Below are positions 1-7,968 of a stretch of DNA of 22,416 bases, one piece after another. Source of the stretch: Hydrogenophaga sp. (GTDB taxonomy: Bacteria; Pseudomonadota; Gammaproteobacteria; Burkholderiales; Burkholderiaceae_C); assembly GCA_021154985.1 (NCBI GenBank), contig JAJNQE010000121.1, positions 1 through 22,416 on the forward strand, in the 5' to 3' direction. The position numbers and the translations under genes are program-made. Under the pieces are notes generated by a model. The model was not told the origin of the DNA. It saw nothing but the letters and a program-made list of their open reading frames with translations, and did no database searches. The number at the start of each line of letters is the position of its first letter. The first letter of the stretch is position 1.

Positions 1-50
1 CCGAGATCACGGAAGCCGAAGAAACCCCGGGCGACCAGGTCACGTCGTAG
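1..50 (+). CDS. Possible C-terminal tail of an upstream gene (partial)
   Basis: From base 3 a plus-strand frame is open for 15 codons and ends at the TAG at 48-50. It encodes a short acidic tail (EITEAEETPGDQVTS). Most of the gene would lie before the window. The stretch is too short to assign a family, and the reading frame could be chance in GC-rich DNA. It is listed because the next gene starts only 27 bases later and the bases before it need an explanation. Confidence 0.35.
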   Translation, partial: EITEAEETPGDQVTS

Positions 51-63
51 CGGTCGGCTGCGA

Positions 64-69
64 CACAAT
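64..69 (+). promoter_or_regulatory. Candidate -10 box of the patatin-like gene
   Basis: CACAAT ends 8 nt before the ATG at 78, and no purine-rich Shine-Dalgarno sequence lies between them. Transcription starting the usual 6-8 nt downstream of a -10 box would begin at or next to the start codon. No convincing -35 hexamer is seen, so the call rests on position and on the same arrangement at three other genes in the window. Confidence 0.35.
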
Positions 70-77
70 CGCAGCCC

Positions 78-1151
78 ATGCAAGCCCTTCGCCTCTACGC
101 CGGCCCGCGCGCCCGGCAGCACATCGAACAACACGGCCTGCGTCCGCACGACGTGGGCGTGATCCCCGCTGCCGCGGGTGGCCCCAAGGGACTGATCCTC
201 GGGCCGCTTGATCGTTTTTTGTTTGGTCAGTGGCTGCCCCGAAGCACGCAGCCGGTGCACCTGGTGGGCGCCTCCATCGGGGCCTGGCGCATGGCCACGG
301 CCTGCCTGGACGCACCCGTGGCCGCCTTCGAGCGGCTGCAGCGCGACTACATCGCCCAGCACTACGCCTTGCCCGCCGGGCAGAAGCGGCCCACGCCCGA
401 TCAGGTGAGCGAACAGTTCGCCGGCAACCTCAAGCTCTTCTACGGTGGCCGCATCTCCGAGGTGCTTCAGCACCCGCGCTACCACCTTCACATCGTCACC
501 TCGCGCGGACGCCACCTGCTCGGGCGCGACGGTCGTGTTCGCACGCCGCTGGGCTATCTGGGGGCGTTTGCCGCCAACGCCTTGCACCGCAAGGCGCTGG
601 GCGCCTGGCTGGAGCGCGTGGTGTTCTCCACCGGGGCCGATCTGCCCTTTGCCACGCAGGATTTCCGCACCCGCCAGGTGCCGTTGGTGGAGGCGAACTT
701 CATGGATGCGCTGCAGGCCAGCTGCTCGATCCCGTTTGTGCTGCGTCCGGTCCACAGCATCGCGGGTGCGCCACCCGGCGCCTACTGGGACGGCGGCATC
801 ACCGACTACCACCTGCACCTGCGCTACCAGCCGCCCGCCACGGCGCCCATCGTGCTGTACCCGCACTTCCAGCAGGCGGTGGTGCCGGGTTGGCTCGACA
901 AGGCCTGGAAGAGTCGGCATCGCAGCAGCCCGGCGCTGGACAACATGCTGGTGCTGGCGCCCGATCCAGCGTGGGTGAAAACCTTGCCCAACGCGAAACT
1001 GCCCGACCGCCAGGACTTCACCCGCTACGGCCCCGACCTCGCCGGGCGCATGAAGGCCTGGAATGGCGCCACCGCCGCCAGCGAGCAACTGGCCGAGGAA
1101 TGGGCGCAGTGGCTTGAGCGGCCTGACCTGACCCGGCTGCAAGCGCTCTGA
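78..1151 (+). CDS. Patatin-like phospholipase family protein
   Basis: This is a 357-residue predicted lipid acyl hydrolase of the patatin fold, which uses a Ser-Asp dyad. The glycine-rich oxyanion-hole motif GGPKG is at residues 34-38. The nucleophile elbow G-A-S-I-G is at 64-68, with Ser66 as the likely nucleophile. The Asp of the DGG motif is at about residue 238 (YWDGG). All three elements are in the expected order. There is no signal peptide or membrane segment, so a cytoplasmic or peripheral enzyme is likely. The ATG at 78 has no Shine-Dalgarno sequence but has a -10-like hexamer just before it. The natural substrate cannot be read from the sequence. The next gene, trhO, starts 29 bp after the stop but seems to have its own promoter. 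Confidence 0.85.
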   Translation: MQALRLYAGPRARQHIEQHGLRPHDVGVIPAAAGGPKGLILGPLDRFLFGQWLPRSTQPVHLVGASIGAWRMATACLDAPVAAFERLQRDYIAQHYALPAGQKRPTPDQVSEQFAGNLKLFYGGRISEVLQHPRYHLHIVTSRGRHLLGRDGRVRTPLGYLGAFAANALHRKALGAWLERVVFSTGADLPFATQDFRTRQVPLVEANFMDALQASCSIPFVLRPVHSIAGAPPGAYWDGGITDYHLHLRYQPPATAPIVLYPHFQQAVVPGWLDKAWKSRHRSSPALDNMLVLAPDPAWVKTLPNAKLPDRQDFTRYGPDLAGRMKAWNGATAASEQLAEEWAQWLERPDLTRLQAL

Positions 1152-1167
1152 GGGCGTGGGGCAGGGG

Positions 1168-1173
1168 GATAAT
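1168..1173 (+). promoter_or_regulatory. Candidate -10 box of trhO
   Basis: GATAAT ends 7 nt before the ATG at 1181. The 29-bp spacer between the patatin-like stop and this ATG has no ribosome-binding site at the proper distance. The placement suggests a leaderless or near-leaderless transcript. No clear -35 box is seen. Confidence 0.4.
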
Positions 1174-1180
1174 TGCCGGC

Positions 1181-2152
1181 ATGTCTGCCGAGCCCAGCGC
1201 CCCCATGTTCCTCACCGCCGCCCTCTACCAGTTTGTCGACCTGCCCGACTTCGCCGACCTGCGCGAGCCGTTGCTGGCGTGTTGTGAAGCGAACGGTGTC
1301 AAGGGCACGCTGCTGATCGCGCGCGAGGGCATCAACGGCACCATCGCCGGTCCCGAGGCGGGTGTGCGCGCCGTGCTCGCGCACCTGCGAGCCGACCCGC
1401 GTCTGGCCAGCCTGCCGCACAAGGAGTCTTGGAGCGATCACCCGCCGTTTCACCGCATGAAGGTGCGGATCAAAAAAGAAATCGTCACCCTGCGTGTGCC
1501 CGGGCTGGATCCGAACAAGACCGTGGGCCAGTACGTGAAGCCGCAAGACTGGAACGCCTTGCTGGCCGACCCGGACGTGCTGGTGATCGACACCCGCAAC
1601 GACTACGAGGTGGCCATCGGCACCTTCGCCGGCGCGGTCAACCCGAACATCAAGACCTTCACCGAACTGCCCGCCTGGCTCGATGCCCAGCCCGCTTTGC
1701 AAGACGGCAAGAAGCCCAAGGTCGCCATGTTTTGCACCGGCGGCATCCGCTGCGAAAAGTCCACCGCGCTCATGAAGATGCGGGGGTTCGACGAGGTCTT
1801 CCACCTCGAAGGGGGCATCCTCAAATACCTCGAAGAGATTCCGCCCGAGCAAAGCACCTGGCAGGGCGACTGCTTCGTGTTTGACGAGCGGGTGAGCGTG
1901 GGTCATGGTTTGCAGCCCGGTCCCCATGAGTTGTGCCGTTCGTGCCGCTGGCCACTGAGCGCCGCTGAGAAGGCCTCGCCGCACTACGTCAAGGGCGTGA
2001 GCTGCCCGCACTGCCACGACCAGCGCACCGACCAGGAGAAAGCCCAGCTCGCCGAGCGCCAGCGGCAGGTGGAGCTGGCCGAATCACGCGGGCAGGTGCA
2101 TGTGGGTGCGCGGCTGGGCCGCGGTGTCGACACACCGGAAGGCGCCGCGTAG
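1181..2152 (+). CDS. trhO: tRNA uridine(34) hydroxylase, rhodanese-domain protein TrhO (YceA/UPF0176)
   Basis: TrhO hydroxylates U34 of certain tRNAs with oxygen, the first step toward 5-methoxy- or 5-carboxymethoxyuridine. The 323-residue protein has the family's N-terminal domain with REGINGTIAG near residues 48-57. A central rhodanese domain follows, with FCTGGIRCEKST at 184-195 carrying the presumed catalytic Cys185 and a second Cys191. The C-terminal extension has CRSC and CPHCH pairs, as in full-length family members. The chosen start at 1181 adds eight residues before MFLTAALYQF; an ATG at 1205 is a possible alternative, but the -10-like box favours 1181. The gene converges on the regulator gene that ends 27 bp further on. 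Confidence 0.92.
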   Translation: MSAEPSAPMFLTAALYQFVDLPDFADLREPLLACCEANGVKGTLLIAREGINGTIAGPEAGVRAVLAHLRADPRLASLPHKESWSDHPPFHRMKVRIKKEIVTLRVPGLDPNKTVGQYVKPQDWNALLADPDVLVIDTRNDYEVAIGTFAGAVNPNIKTFTELPAWLDAQPALQDGKKPKVAMFCTGGIRCEKSTALMKMRGFDEVFHLEGGILKYLEEIPPEQSTWQGDCFVFDERVSVGHGLQPGPHELCRSCRWPLSAAEKASPHYVKGVSCPHCHDQRTDQEKAQLAERQRQVELAESRGQVHVGARLGRGVDTPEGAA

Positions 2153-2179
2153 TCCAGGGCCGCGCGCCCAACCCAACCC

Positions 2180-4405
2180 TCAGACCGGCATGGGCAGGTG
2201 GGTGGCGTAGGCCCCGCCGCGAATCCCCTGCGCATCGGTCACCTCGTGCTGCAGCAGTTCGGTCGCGGTGCCCACCCGCGCGGTTTCCTGTTGCCGCGCC
2301 ATGGCCCAGTAGGGTTTGTTGATCACCATGGAGCGCAGGTAGCGACCCTCCGGCGTGCATTCGACCCATTGGCCGGCGGGCGCCAGATGCCCCAGCGACG
2401 GGTTGCGGCCATCGACCAGGCTCAACCAGGTGTGACCCAGCAGCAGGATGTTGGCCATGACCGTGTCACGGCCCAGGCGGCGGGTTTGCTCGAAATGCGC
2501 CAGCGCCTTGTCTGCCTGACCTTGGGCGTAGTCCAGCATGCCCTGCGCCGCCAAGGCCGTGCACTGGCGCAGCGGCTGGGTGCCGCGCGCGTGCCGCGCC
2601 TGCAAGCGCTGCACGATGGCCTGGGCGGTTCCCCGGTTGTTCGCCACCAGCGCCACCTGCACCACAAACAACCAGCTGTCCTCAAGCCACCAGAGGCCCA
2701 GGTCCACCAGCTCGGCCATGGCCTGCTCGGCCAGCACCAGGGCGGCTTTGGCATCGCCCTGCAGGTACAACTGCCGCGCGCGCAACCAGCGCCACACCGC
2801 CATGCCGAGTGGACTCTGGCGTTCGTCGCCCTGGGCGAGGCTGGCCACACATGCGTCGAGCCTGGTCAGGTCGTGGCACCGCGCCAGGAATATGCCCCAT
2901 TGCAACCGCGCGTGCAGACGGACCAGCGGTGCACCGGCCTGGTCGGCCGCTTGCACGGCCAGTTCGAAGTGGGTGCGGCCCGCCTCCATGCCACCGCGGG
3001 CGCAGGCCTGCAAACCGCAAAAAATGCGCGTCCATGCCGCCATGGGCGTGAAGCCCAGCAACCTGGAAGCTTCCAGTGCCTCGACGTGACCATCGCTTGA
3101 GCCGGCCTGAGCCATGCCCAGGTGATGGAACTCGCACTGCACCAGCTTGAACCGGCAGACCAGGGCGGTGCTGCGCACCGGGCCTGCGATGCTGTCGGCT
3201 TCGCGGTAGAACACGAGGGCTTCGTCGGCCTTGCCGGCCTGGGCCAGCACCTGCGATGCCAGCAGCAGCGCCGGGGCGTGCAGGGCGTGTGGTGTCGCCC
3301 GGTGCACCAGCGAGACACCCGACAGCGCGTGGTCGATGGCCGCATCGAACCGGCGCTGGAGCAGGTGGAGCTGCGCCAGGCACAACTGGGCCCATCCTTC
3401 GTGGACCGGCTCCTGGGCGTCCCTCGCAAACAGGACGAGTTGCTGAGCAAAAGCCTCGGTCCTGGCGTCCTGGCGCTGCGCCAGCGCCAACAGCCATTCC
3501 GCCCGGACCGGCCATGGGCAGTCGGGCCGTTCTGCGCAACCGGCCATGAGAGGAAGGAGGCCATCCACCTGGTCCAGCGACACGGCCAGCTCCAGCAGCC
3601 GCGCAACCCGCTCGCCCGGTGCGTTGTGCTGGCCCGGCGCATGCAGAGGCCTGGCGCGCAGGCGGATCTGCAGCGCCACCTGCTGCGCGGCGCGCAACGC
3701 CAGTTCGGCCGGAGCCGGGCCTTCGCAAAGGTTGCCCGACTGGATGTCACCGACCTGCATGCGCCATTCGAGCCGAAACAGCGGGCCGACCGCGGTCAGG
3801 CGGGTGTGCACCGTCGGCAGCCCCGATTCCTTGCGGGCGGCCGACAGGTCCTCCCAGACCGGGTTGGGCGGTTCGATGGCATCGAACAGCCGGATCGCCT
3901 CGCTGGCCGGCACGGTGGACAAACCCTGTCCCTGGAGCACATGGATGGCCACCGACATCAAGCCGTACCGCACCCAGGACAGGTCAGCGCCGGGCAGTGC
4001 GCTTTCGGTGGGCAGCCACAGCACCCGTGACGGGGTGCGGTGCGCTGCCGCTTCGCCGGGCGCGTGGATGGCCTTGCGGACCTCGCTGGCAAAGCGGTAG
4101 CCCACCCGGTGGATGGTCTTGATGGGCCCGGGCTCCTTGCCGGTGATGCCCATCGCCTTGCGCACTTTCATGATGCTCTGGGCGATCACGGACTCCGATA
4201 CGAAATGGTTGCCCCACACATGCTCCAGCAGCTCGTCCTTGCTGGCCACGCGCCCCTCCAGCTTCACCAGGTACAGGATCAGGTCAAAGGAGCGTCGTTC
4301 GATCTTCTGGGCCACGCCATCGCGCAGCAGTTCCCGCGTGTCGCTGCGAATGACGCAATTTGCAAAGTGGTACTCCTCGCGGTGGGCACTTGTTCTGTCG
4401 GTCAT
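2180..4405 (-). CDS. Winged-helix (OmpR/CadC-type) transcriptional regulator with long TPR-like C-terminal region
   Basis: The first ~110 of 741 residues form a Trans_reg_C winged helix: a beta-rich start, RRSFDLILYLV, the recognition-helix region around SESVIAQSIMKVRKAMG, and the closing hairpin IKTIHRVGYRF. The remaining ~630 residues are rich in paired amphipathic helices with A/L/W patterns (for example 'AQLCLAQLHLLQRRFDAAIDHAL'-like units), typical of TPR or other alpha-solenoid sensors. Unlike CadC, no transmembrane segment is visible, so it should act in the cytoplasm. The ATG at 4405 follows AAGGGAG with a 5-nt gap. It lies on the same strand as, and downstream of, the five-gene block at 9750-4628, but a 222-bp AT-rich gap suggests its own promoter. 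It could control that block; the ligand and targets are unknown. Confidence 0.85.
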   Translation of the reverse strand: MTDRTSAHREEYHFANCVIRSDTRELLRDGVAQKIERRSFDLILYLVKLEGRVASKDELLEHVWGNHFVSESVIAQSIMKVRKAMGITGKEPGPIKTIHRVGYRFASEVRKAIHAPGEAAAHRTPSRVLWLPTESALPGADLSWVRYGLMSVAIHVLQGQGLSTVPASEAIRLFDAIEPPNPVWEDLSAARKESGLPTVHTRLTAVGPLFRLEWRMQVGDIQSGNLCEGPAPAELALRAAQQVALQIRLRARPLHAPGQHNAPGERVARLLELAVSLDQVDGLLPLMAGCAERPDCPWPVRAEWLLALAQRQDARTEAFAQQLVLFARDAQEPVHEGWAQLCLAQLHLLQRRFDAAIDHALSGVSLVHRATPHALHAPALLLASQVLAQAGKADEALVFYREADSIAGPVRSTALVCRFKLVQCEFHHLGMAQAGSSDGHVEALEASRLLGFTPMAAWTRIFCGLQACARGGMEAGRTHFELAVQAADQAGAPLVRLHARLQWGIFLARCHDLTRLDACVASLAQGDERQSPLGMAVWRWLRARQLYLQGDAKAALVLAEQAMAELVDLGLWWLEDSWLFVVQVALVANNRGTAQAIVQRLQARHARGTQPLRQCTALAAQGMLDYAQGQADKALAHFEQTRRLGRDTVMANILLLGHTWLSLVDGRNPSLGHLAPAGQWVECTPEGRYLRSMVINKPYWAMARQQETARVGTATELLQHEVTDAQGIRGGAYATHLPMPV

Positions 4406-4627
4406 TGGGGCTCCCTTGTGGCCAATCGTTCGTGCTTCGTCTCCACTTCATCGCGTCCCTTCGGCCCCTGCCTCTCTGTGACAGGACCAACTGCTCAGGC
4501 ACCCGGCTTGGTGAACATTTAATTACAACTTTGTAACTCTTTATTTGAATTGAACCTGTGTGCTTTATAGAACGTTCAGACGATGCGCGCCATAGGCTGC
4601 GCGACCCACCGAGACCACCCGGGTGGT
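4406..4627. other. Intergenic region, AT-rich, probable promoter of the winged-helix regulator
   Basis: About 220 bp without a credible gene lie between the membrane-protein stop and the regulator start, which share a strand. The stretch around 4515-4575 is strikingly AT-rich against the GC-rich surroundings and contains TATAAA-like and TTGTAA-like hexamers on the minus strand, but I cannot place one -35/-10 pair with confidence. It also holds a 14-bp inverted repeat (4523-4536) and most of a 32-bp palindrome (4605-4636). Confidence 0.55.
4523..4536. promoter_or_regulatory. Inverted repeat TTACAA-CT-TTGTAA, candidate operator
   Basis: Two perfect 6-bp arms are separated by 2 bp. They sit about 120 bp upstream of the regulator's ATG (4405, minus strand) in the AT-rich part of the gap. 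Such a site could bind a dimeric regulator, for example in autoregulation. OmpR-type winged helices more often bind direct repeats, so the link to the adjacent regulator is only a guess. Confidence 0.35.
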
Positions 4628-4636
4628 CTAGGTGGG
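4605..4636. repeat. 32-bp near-perfect palindrome across the stop codon of the membrane-protein gene
   Basis: The arms CCCACC-G-AGACCACCC (4605-4620) and GGGTGGTCT-A-GGTGGG (4621-4636) pair over 15 of 16 positions; the single mismatch is G4611/A4630. The TAG stop of the minus-strand membrane protein (4630-4628) lies within it. In RNA this would form a very stable hairpin. On the minus strand no T-run follows, so it is not a classical intrinsic terminator. It may act as an mRNA 3'-end stabiliser, an attenuator or a protein-binding site. Confidence 0.6.
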
Positions 4637-5728
4637 AGGCCTTGGCCCCGGGGCACTGGCGCGCTGGCGGTCGCGTTGCATCTCGGGCACCCGGTGGGCC
4701 ACATAGGTGCCGGTGCTCAGGCCCAGCAGGTACAGCAGCTCGGGCCCGAAAACCGGCATCTGCAGGTTGTCGAACGCATCGGCCAGGAAAACGATGACCA
4801 GCGCAAGGGTCCAGGCCAGCATCTGAAAGCGGGCGATGGAGCAGCCCTCATCGTCGGAGAGCAGCTCGCGCATGAAGCGTCGCGCTGTCCAGCTCGGTGC
4901 CAGAAACGTGTCGCTGCCAGCGTCCTTCGGTGCCCTTGTGGCGGTGGTGGGCCCGGAGGCCTTCACGAAGGTGTCTCCCAAGGCGGTGCCGGCGCTGATG
5001 CTCAGCGTGGACAGGATCGAGCTGTTGAGGGAGTCGAAATTGCCGGTGACCAGCCAGATGACGAGGAAGGTGCTGAAGATCACGAAGAACCACAGCGCCA
5101 GTTGCACCTTGGCGAGGCTGAAGCGATGGAACAGGGTGCCATCGGCTGCTTTGCAGCGCTCCATCAGCACCGTGGTGTGCATGGCCAGTCCACAGAACGC
5201 CACGCTCAGCGTTGTCACGATCAGCACCGCGGTCAGCAGCCAGCCCCGGTTGATGATGGTGAGCTGGGCGCGTCGGCTGGAGAGCGTGAAGTCGGTGGAG
5301 AAGGGATCGACCTGCTCCAGACCGACGCTGAACTGCACCGCGCGCTCGAAGGCCAGGGGGCTGAGCAGGTGCGTCCATGTGTCCCGGTTTCGGGGGGTGA
5401 TGGTCAGCCGGTACTGCAACCGGCCTGCGCCGAGGTCCACCGCCAGCGGCGTCAAGCCGGTGAGGGCGCGCCCATCGAGGTAGGGCACGAGTTGCCACGC
5501 TGGGTGCACCGATGCCGGGCCGGTGCGAACGGCCGCCGGTCCGCCCAGGGCCAGGTTCCACTCGGCCAGATGGTCCACCTGAACTTCGATGATGCGGCCC
5601 AGCTCCAGTTCGCCCCGGATCGCGCTCACATGGGGTGCGACGGTCTGGGCGGTGGGGGCCTCGGCGTTTGCCCATGCCGGCGCGGTCGCCAGCAGAACGG
5701 CGAGCAAGCAGATCCGGGTGCGGTTCAT
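4628..5728 (-). CDS. Multi-pass membrane protein with signal peptide and duplicated C-terminal module, family not recognised
   Basis: The 366-residue protein starts with a clear signal peptide (residues 1-22, cleavage near AWA-NAEA). A ~135-residue beta-type region follows (about 25-160), probably periplasmic. Hydrophobic segments lie at ~162-186, ~208-228, ~302-319 and ~328-345, plus a weaker one at ~236-250. Residues 204-252 and 297-345 align without gaps over 49 positions and share 11 identities (S, A, Q, W, FL, L, L, S, G, T), each unit being a membrane helix followed by an L-x-x-S-x-G-T motif. A low-complexity Pro/Arg tail ends the protein. The ATG at 5728 has only a weak Shine-Dalgarno sequence and lies 37 bp after the GH19 stop, so it probably belongs to the same transcript. 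I do not recognise the family; a channel, holin-like or immunity role is speculation. Confidence 0.75.
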   Translation of the reverse strand: MNRTRICLLAVLLATAPAWANAEAPTAQTVAPHVSAIRGELELGRIIEVQVDHLAEWNLALGGPAAVRTGPASVHPAWQLVPYLDGRALTGLTPLAVDLGAGRLQYRLTITPRNRDTWTHLLSPLAFERAVQFSVGLEQVDPFSTDFTLSSRRAQLTIINRGWLLTAVLIVTTLSVAFCGLAMHTTVLMERCKAADGTLFHRFSLAKVQLALWFFVIFSTFLVIWLVTGNFDSLNSSILSTLSISAGTALGDTFVKASGPTTATRAPKDAGSDTFLAPSWTARRFMRELLSDDEGCSIARFQMLAWTLALVIVFLADAFDNLQMPVFGPELLYLLGLSTGTYVAHRVPEMQRDRQRASAPGPRPPT

Positions 5729-5765
5729 GCGGGCGTGCGGCCAATGGAGCGGTGACCGGCGGCAT

Positions 5766-6413
5766 TCAGGCCTTCGCGCCCAACAGCGACTGGGCCCTTT
5801 TCCACAACTGCTCGCGGTGGTCTTCGCCGGTCAGCGCCCCGTTGATGGCTTCGGTGAGCTGCGCAAACGACTGCTGCGTGGCCGGATCGGCCAGGGCGTT
5901 GCCGTTGATGTGCTGCCAGTACCAGCCGGCGGCGCGCGCCGCGGCCTCGGGTTGGCGCAAGGCTTCGGGCTGGTTGAGCAGGTCCAGCTGCAGCGCCGCA
6001 CCGGCCTGGGCATACAGGCTGCGCCCGGTCAGCTGGATCAGGCCCCGCCCGCGGTAGCGCCATCCATCGCCGCTGCTCTCGGGCCCGTTGCCCATGCGGT
6101 TGGCGTACACCACGTTGGCCAGCGCCTCGGGGTTGTGTTCGTACTGGCTGGCGTCCAGGCGGCCATTGGGCTCGTCGGGCGCAAGGTAGAAGTGCCTGGG
6201 CCAGACCACCGGCAGACGGCTGGCGTGGTAGTTGAGGTTTTCTTCCATCGCGCGCAAGCCGTCCGACTCGTGGACGATCTGGGCAAGAAACGCCGCCTCG
6301 CGCGCTGGCGTGTCGATGCCGAATTCGGCCATGGCGGCTGCGATCGGCTGCAGCCAGGGCTCGACATCGGCAATGGGGCGTCCGGTGAGGCCCGCCAGGT
6401 CGTCTGCGGTCAT
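5766..6413 (-). CDS. Glycoside hydrolase family 19 lysozyme/chitinase-like protein
   Basis: The 215-residue protein is close to a minimal GH19 endolysin domain. HESDG at 48-52 supplies the first catalytic glutamate (Glu49), and Glu57 or Glu58 in the following MEENLNY is the likely second acid. YANRMGNG (103-110) and the substrate-cleft signature YRGRGLIQLTGR (120-131) follow. Phage and prophage GH19 enzymes of this form cut the glycan strands of peptidoglycan. There is no signal peptide, so it needs lysis, a holin or a secretion machine to reach the wall. I chose the ATG at 6413 because AAGGAG lies 6 nt before it. An in-frame ATG at 6428, overlapping the upstream stop as ATGA, lacks a good ribosome-binding site and would add five residues. 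No other phage genes are nearby. Confidence 0.88.
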   Translation of the reverse strand: MTADDLAGLTGRPIADVEPWLQPIAAAMAEFGIDTPAREAAFLAQIVHESDGLRAMEENLNYHASRLPVVWPRHFYLAPDEPNGRLDASQYEHNPEALANVVYANRMGNGPESSGDGWRYRGRGLIQLTGRSLYAQAGAALQLDLLNQPEALRQPEAAARAAGWYWQHINGNALADPATQQSFAQLTEAINGALTGEDHREQLWKRAQSLLGAKA

Positions 6414-6424
6414 CGGGCGCTCCT

Positions 6425-7894
6425 TCATTGCTGCGCAGTGGCTTCGGCGGCGGCGCTGTCATCGCCCTGGATGGCCATGAACTTGTCGGGGTAGTACTTG
6501 GACATCCACATCTGCGCCAGCTGGGTGCGCGTGATGGGTTTGAGGTAGTAGTTGATCGGCACGCCGATGCCCCCTTTGCGCGCGGCTTCAACGTAGTTGT
6601 TGAACGCCGTCATCAGGGAATTGACATCGAGCACCTTCACCTTCATGCCCTGGATCTCCCCGAGCTTGCTCATCACGCTTTGCACGGTGTTGGCCTGCAA
6701 CTCGGTGAACTCCTGGCCCGAGCGGGCGCTGGCCGCCAGTGTCTGCATGGACTGCACGCCGGTGTTGGCGGTGGTGGCCAGGGCGGCGAGCGCCTCCATG
6801 GTGGTCTTGCCCTCTTCGGTGGCGAAGGTCTTCACCGCCATCTGCACGTCGGTGGAGGCGATGCCCAGGATCACGCCCGACGTGATCACGGTGACATGCG
6901 AGGTGATTTCCTGGCGGCTCTTCAGGCTCTTTTCGTCATCGGCTTCGGTGTCCTCCACCCCCAGTGAACCGCTGGCGGAGCTGAAGAAGTTCTTGCGGTC
7001 TGCCATGACCTGGAGCTCGCCCACGTCCGACTCCATCTGCTGGCTGGTCACCGTGGACTCCTTGCGCAGGATGTGCACCATGCCCACGAAGCTGGAGCCG
7101 TAGGTGGCGCCGGAGATGATGTTGAACGACTTTTCGCCCGGGGTGCCCTCTTGTTTGGCGATCTGCGCCATGGTGCTTGCGTCGGGCCGGATCTTGTCCT
7201 TGGCATCGGGGAACAGCTGGTTCCACACCCGAATGGCCTTGTCCACGTCGAGCACCAGCGGTGCCAGCACCGAGGCCTGGCGGTGGGTGCAGTTGGCGGT
7301 GAGCACCAGGGTGCCTGCAATCTTGTGCATCTGCCGTTGGCGGTTGATCTGCTTGACCGCCGATTGCGCAACCTCGAACGCCGCATCGCTGTCGGTGTCG
7401 CTGCCCGCCAGGCTGATGAAGCGCTGGATGTTGGAGATGGTGTTCTGCGCCTTCTGCTCGTTTTCATCGAACGAGAAGTACTGGGCATCCATCTTCAGCG
7501 TGTCGGCGGCCAGGGGCATCTTCTTGATCACCGTGCGCTGGTAATCGATCGGGCTTTCCACGCCCGCGTTGACCAGTTGCACCTTGGCCCGCAGCGGCTG
7601 CATCTGCAGCTCCTGCTGGACCCGCGTGGTCGCGTAGGTCACCGCAGACTTCTGCAGCTCGGCCTTGACGTCGTGGATCTTGTTGAGCAGGTCTTTGGGT
7701 TCGATGTTCATGTTCACCAGCTCGCTGGCCGTCATCTCCAGGCTGCGCTGCAGCGAGATGAAGGAGTTGAGGGTGTCCTGCGCCGCGTCAACGGGCGCCT
7801 GCAGGGCGGACATGGCCAGCAGCGTGTCCATGGCGGCGGGATGAACAATGCTGCCCAGCACGAGGGAGGGCGAATACGGGATGGTGGAAGGCAT
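6425..7894 (-). CDS. Paralog A of a tandem pair, family not recognised (489 aa)
   Basis: I do not recognise the family. It starts TIPYSPSLVLGSIV and is strongly similar to the gene just upstream (7969-9456): 45 of the first 60 residues are identical. Shared blocks are a helical region at ~30-105, PIDYxRTxIK and PLAADxLKMDAQ, a core with GTLVLTAxCTH, LDVDKAIRVWNQLFP, EGTPGEKSFNIISG and GSSFVGMVH, and a C-terminal GVPIN-YLKPITRTQLAxMW. The stretch after GMVH (~285-340) is variable and polar; around HVTVITSGVILGIAS it becomes hydrophobic. A second helical region covers ~355-430. There is no signal peptide, no full membrane helix and one cysteine. The ATG at 7894 has a GGAG 7 nt upstream. Structural, toxin and secreted roles are all open. 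Confidence 0.85.
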   Translation of the reverse strand: MPSTIPYSPSLVLGSIVHPAAMDTLLAMSALQAPVDAAQDTLNSFISLQRSLEMTASELVNMNIEPKDLLNKIHDVKAELQKSAVTYATTRVQQELQMQPLRAKVQLVNAGVESPIDYQRTVIKKMPLAADTLKMDAQYFSFDENEQKAQNTISNIQRFISLAGSDTDSDAAFEVAQSAVKQINRQRQMHKIAGTLVLTANCTHRQASVLAPLVLDVDKAIRVWNQLFPDAKDKIRPDASTMAQIAKQEGTPGEKSFNIISGATYGSSFVGMVHILRKESTVTSQQMESDVGELQVMADRKNFFSSASGSLGVEDTEADDEKSLKSRQEITSHVTVITSGVILGIASTDVQMAVKTFATEEGKTTMEALAALATTANTGVQSMQTLAASARSGQEFTELQANTVQSVMSKLGEIQGMKVKVLDVNSLMTAFNNYVEAARKGGIGVPINYYLKPITRTQLAQMWMSKYYPDKFMAIQGDDSAAAEATAQQ

Positions 7895-7968
7895 GGAGGG
7901 ACTCCGGAAATGAGGGGGTTGGCCGGCGAGGCACTGAAAGGGGCTCGGAGGTCAGCGCAGCGGTGTGC

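Noticed and set aside
5766..6413. The GH19 gene as evidence of a prophage
   Set aside because: No terminase, capsid, tail, integrase, holin or attachment repeat is visible on either side, and the flanking genes are not phage-like.
6414..6428. ATG at 6428 as the start of the GH19 gene, overlapping the upstream stop as ATGA
   Set aside because: There is no ribosome-binding site before it, whereas AAGGAG sits 6 nt before the in-frame ATG at 6413.
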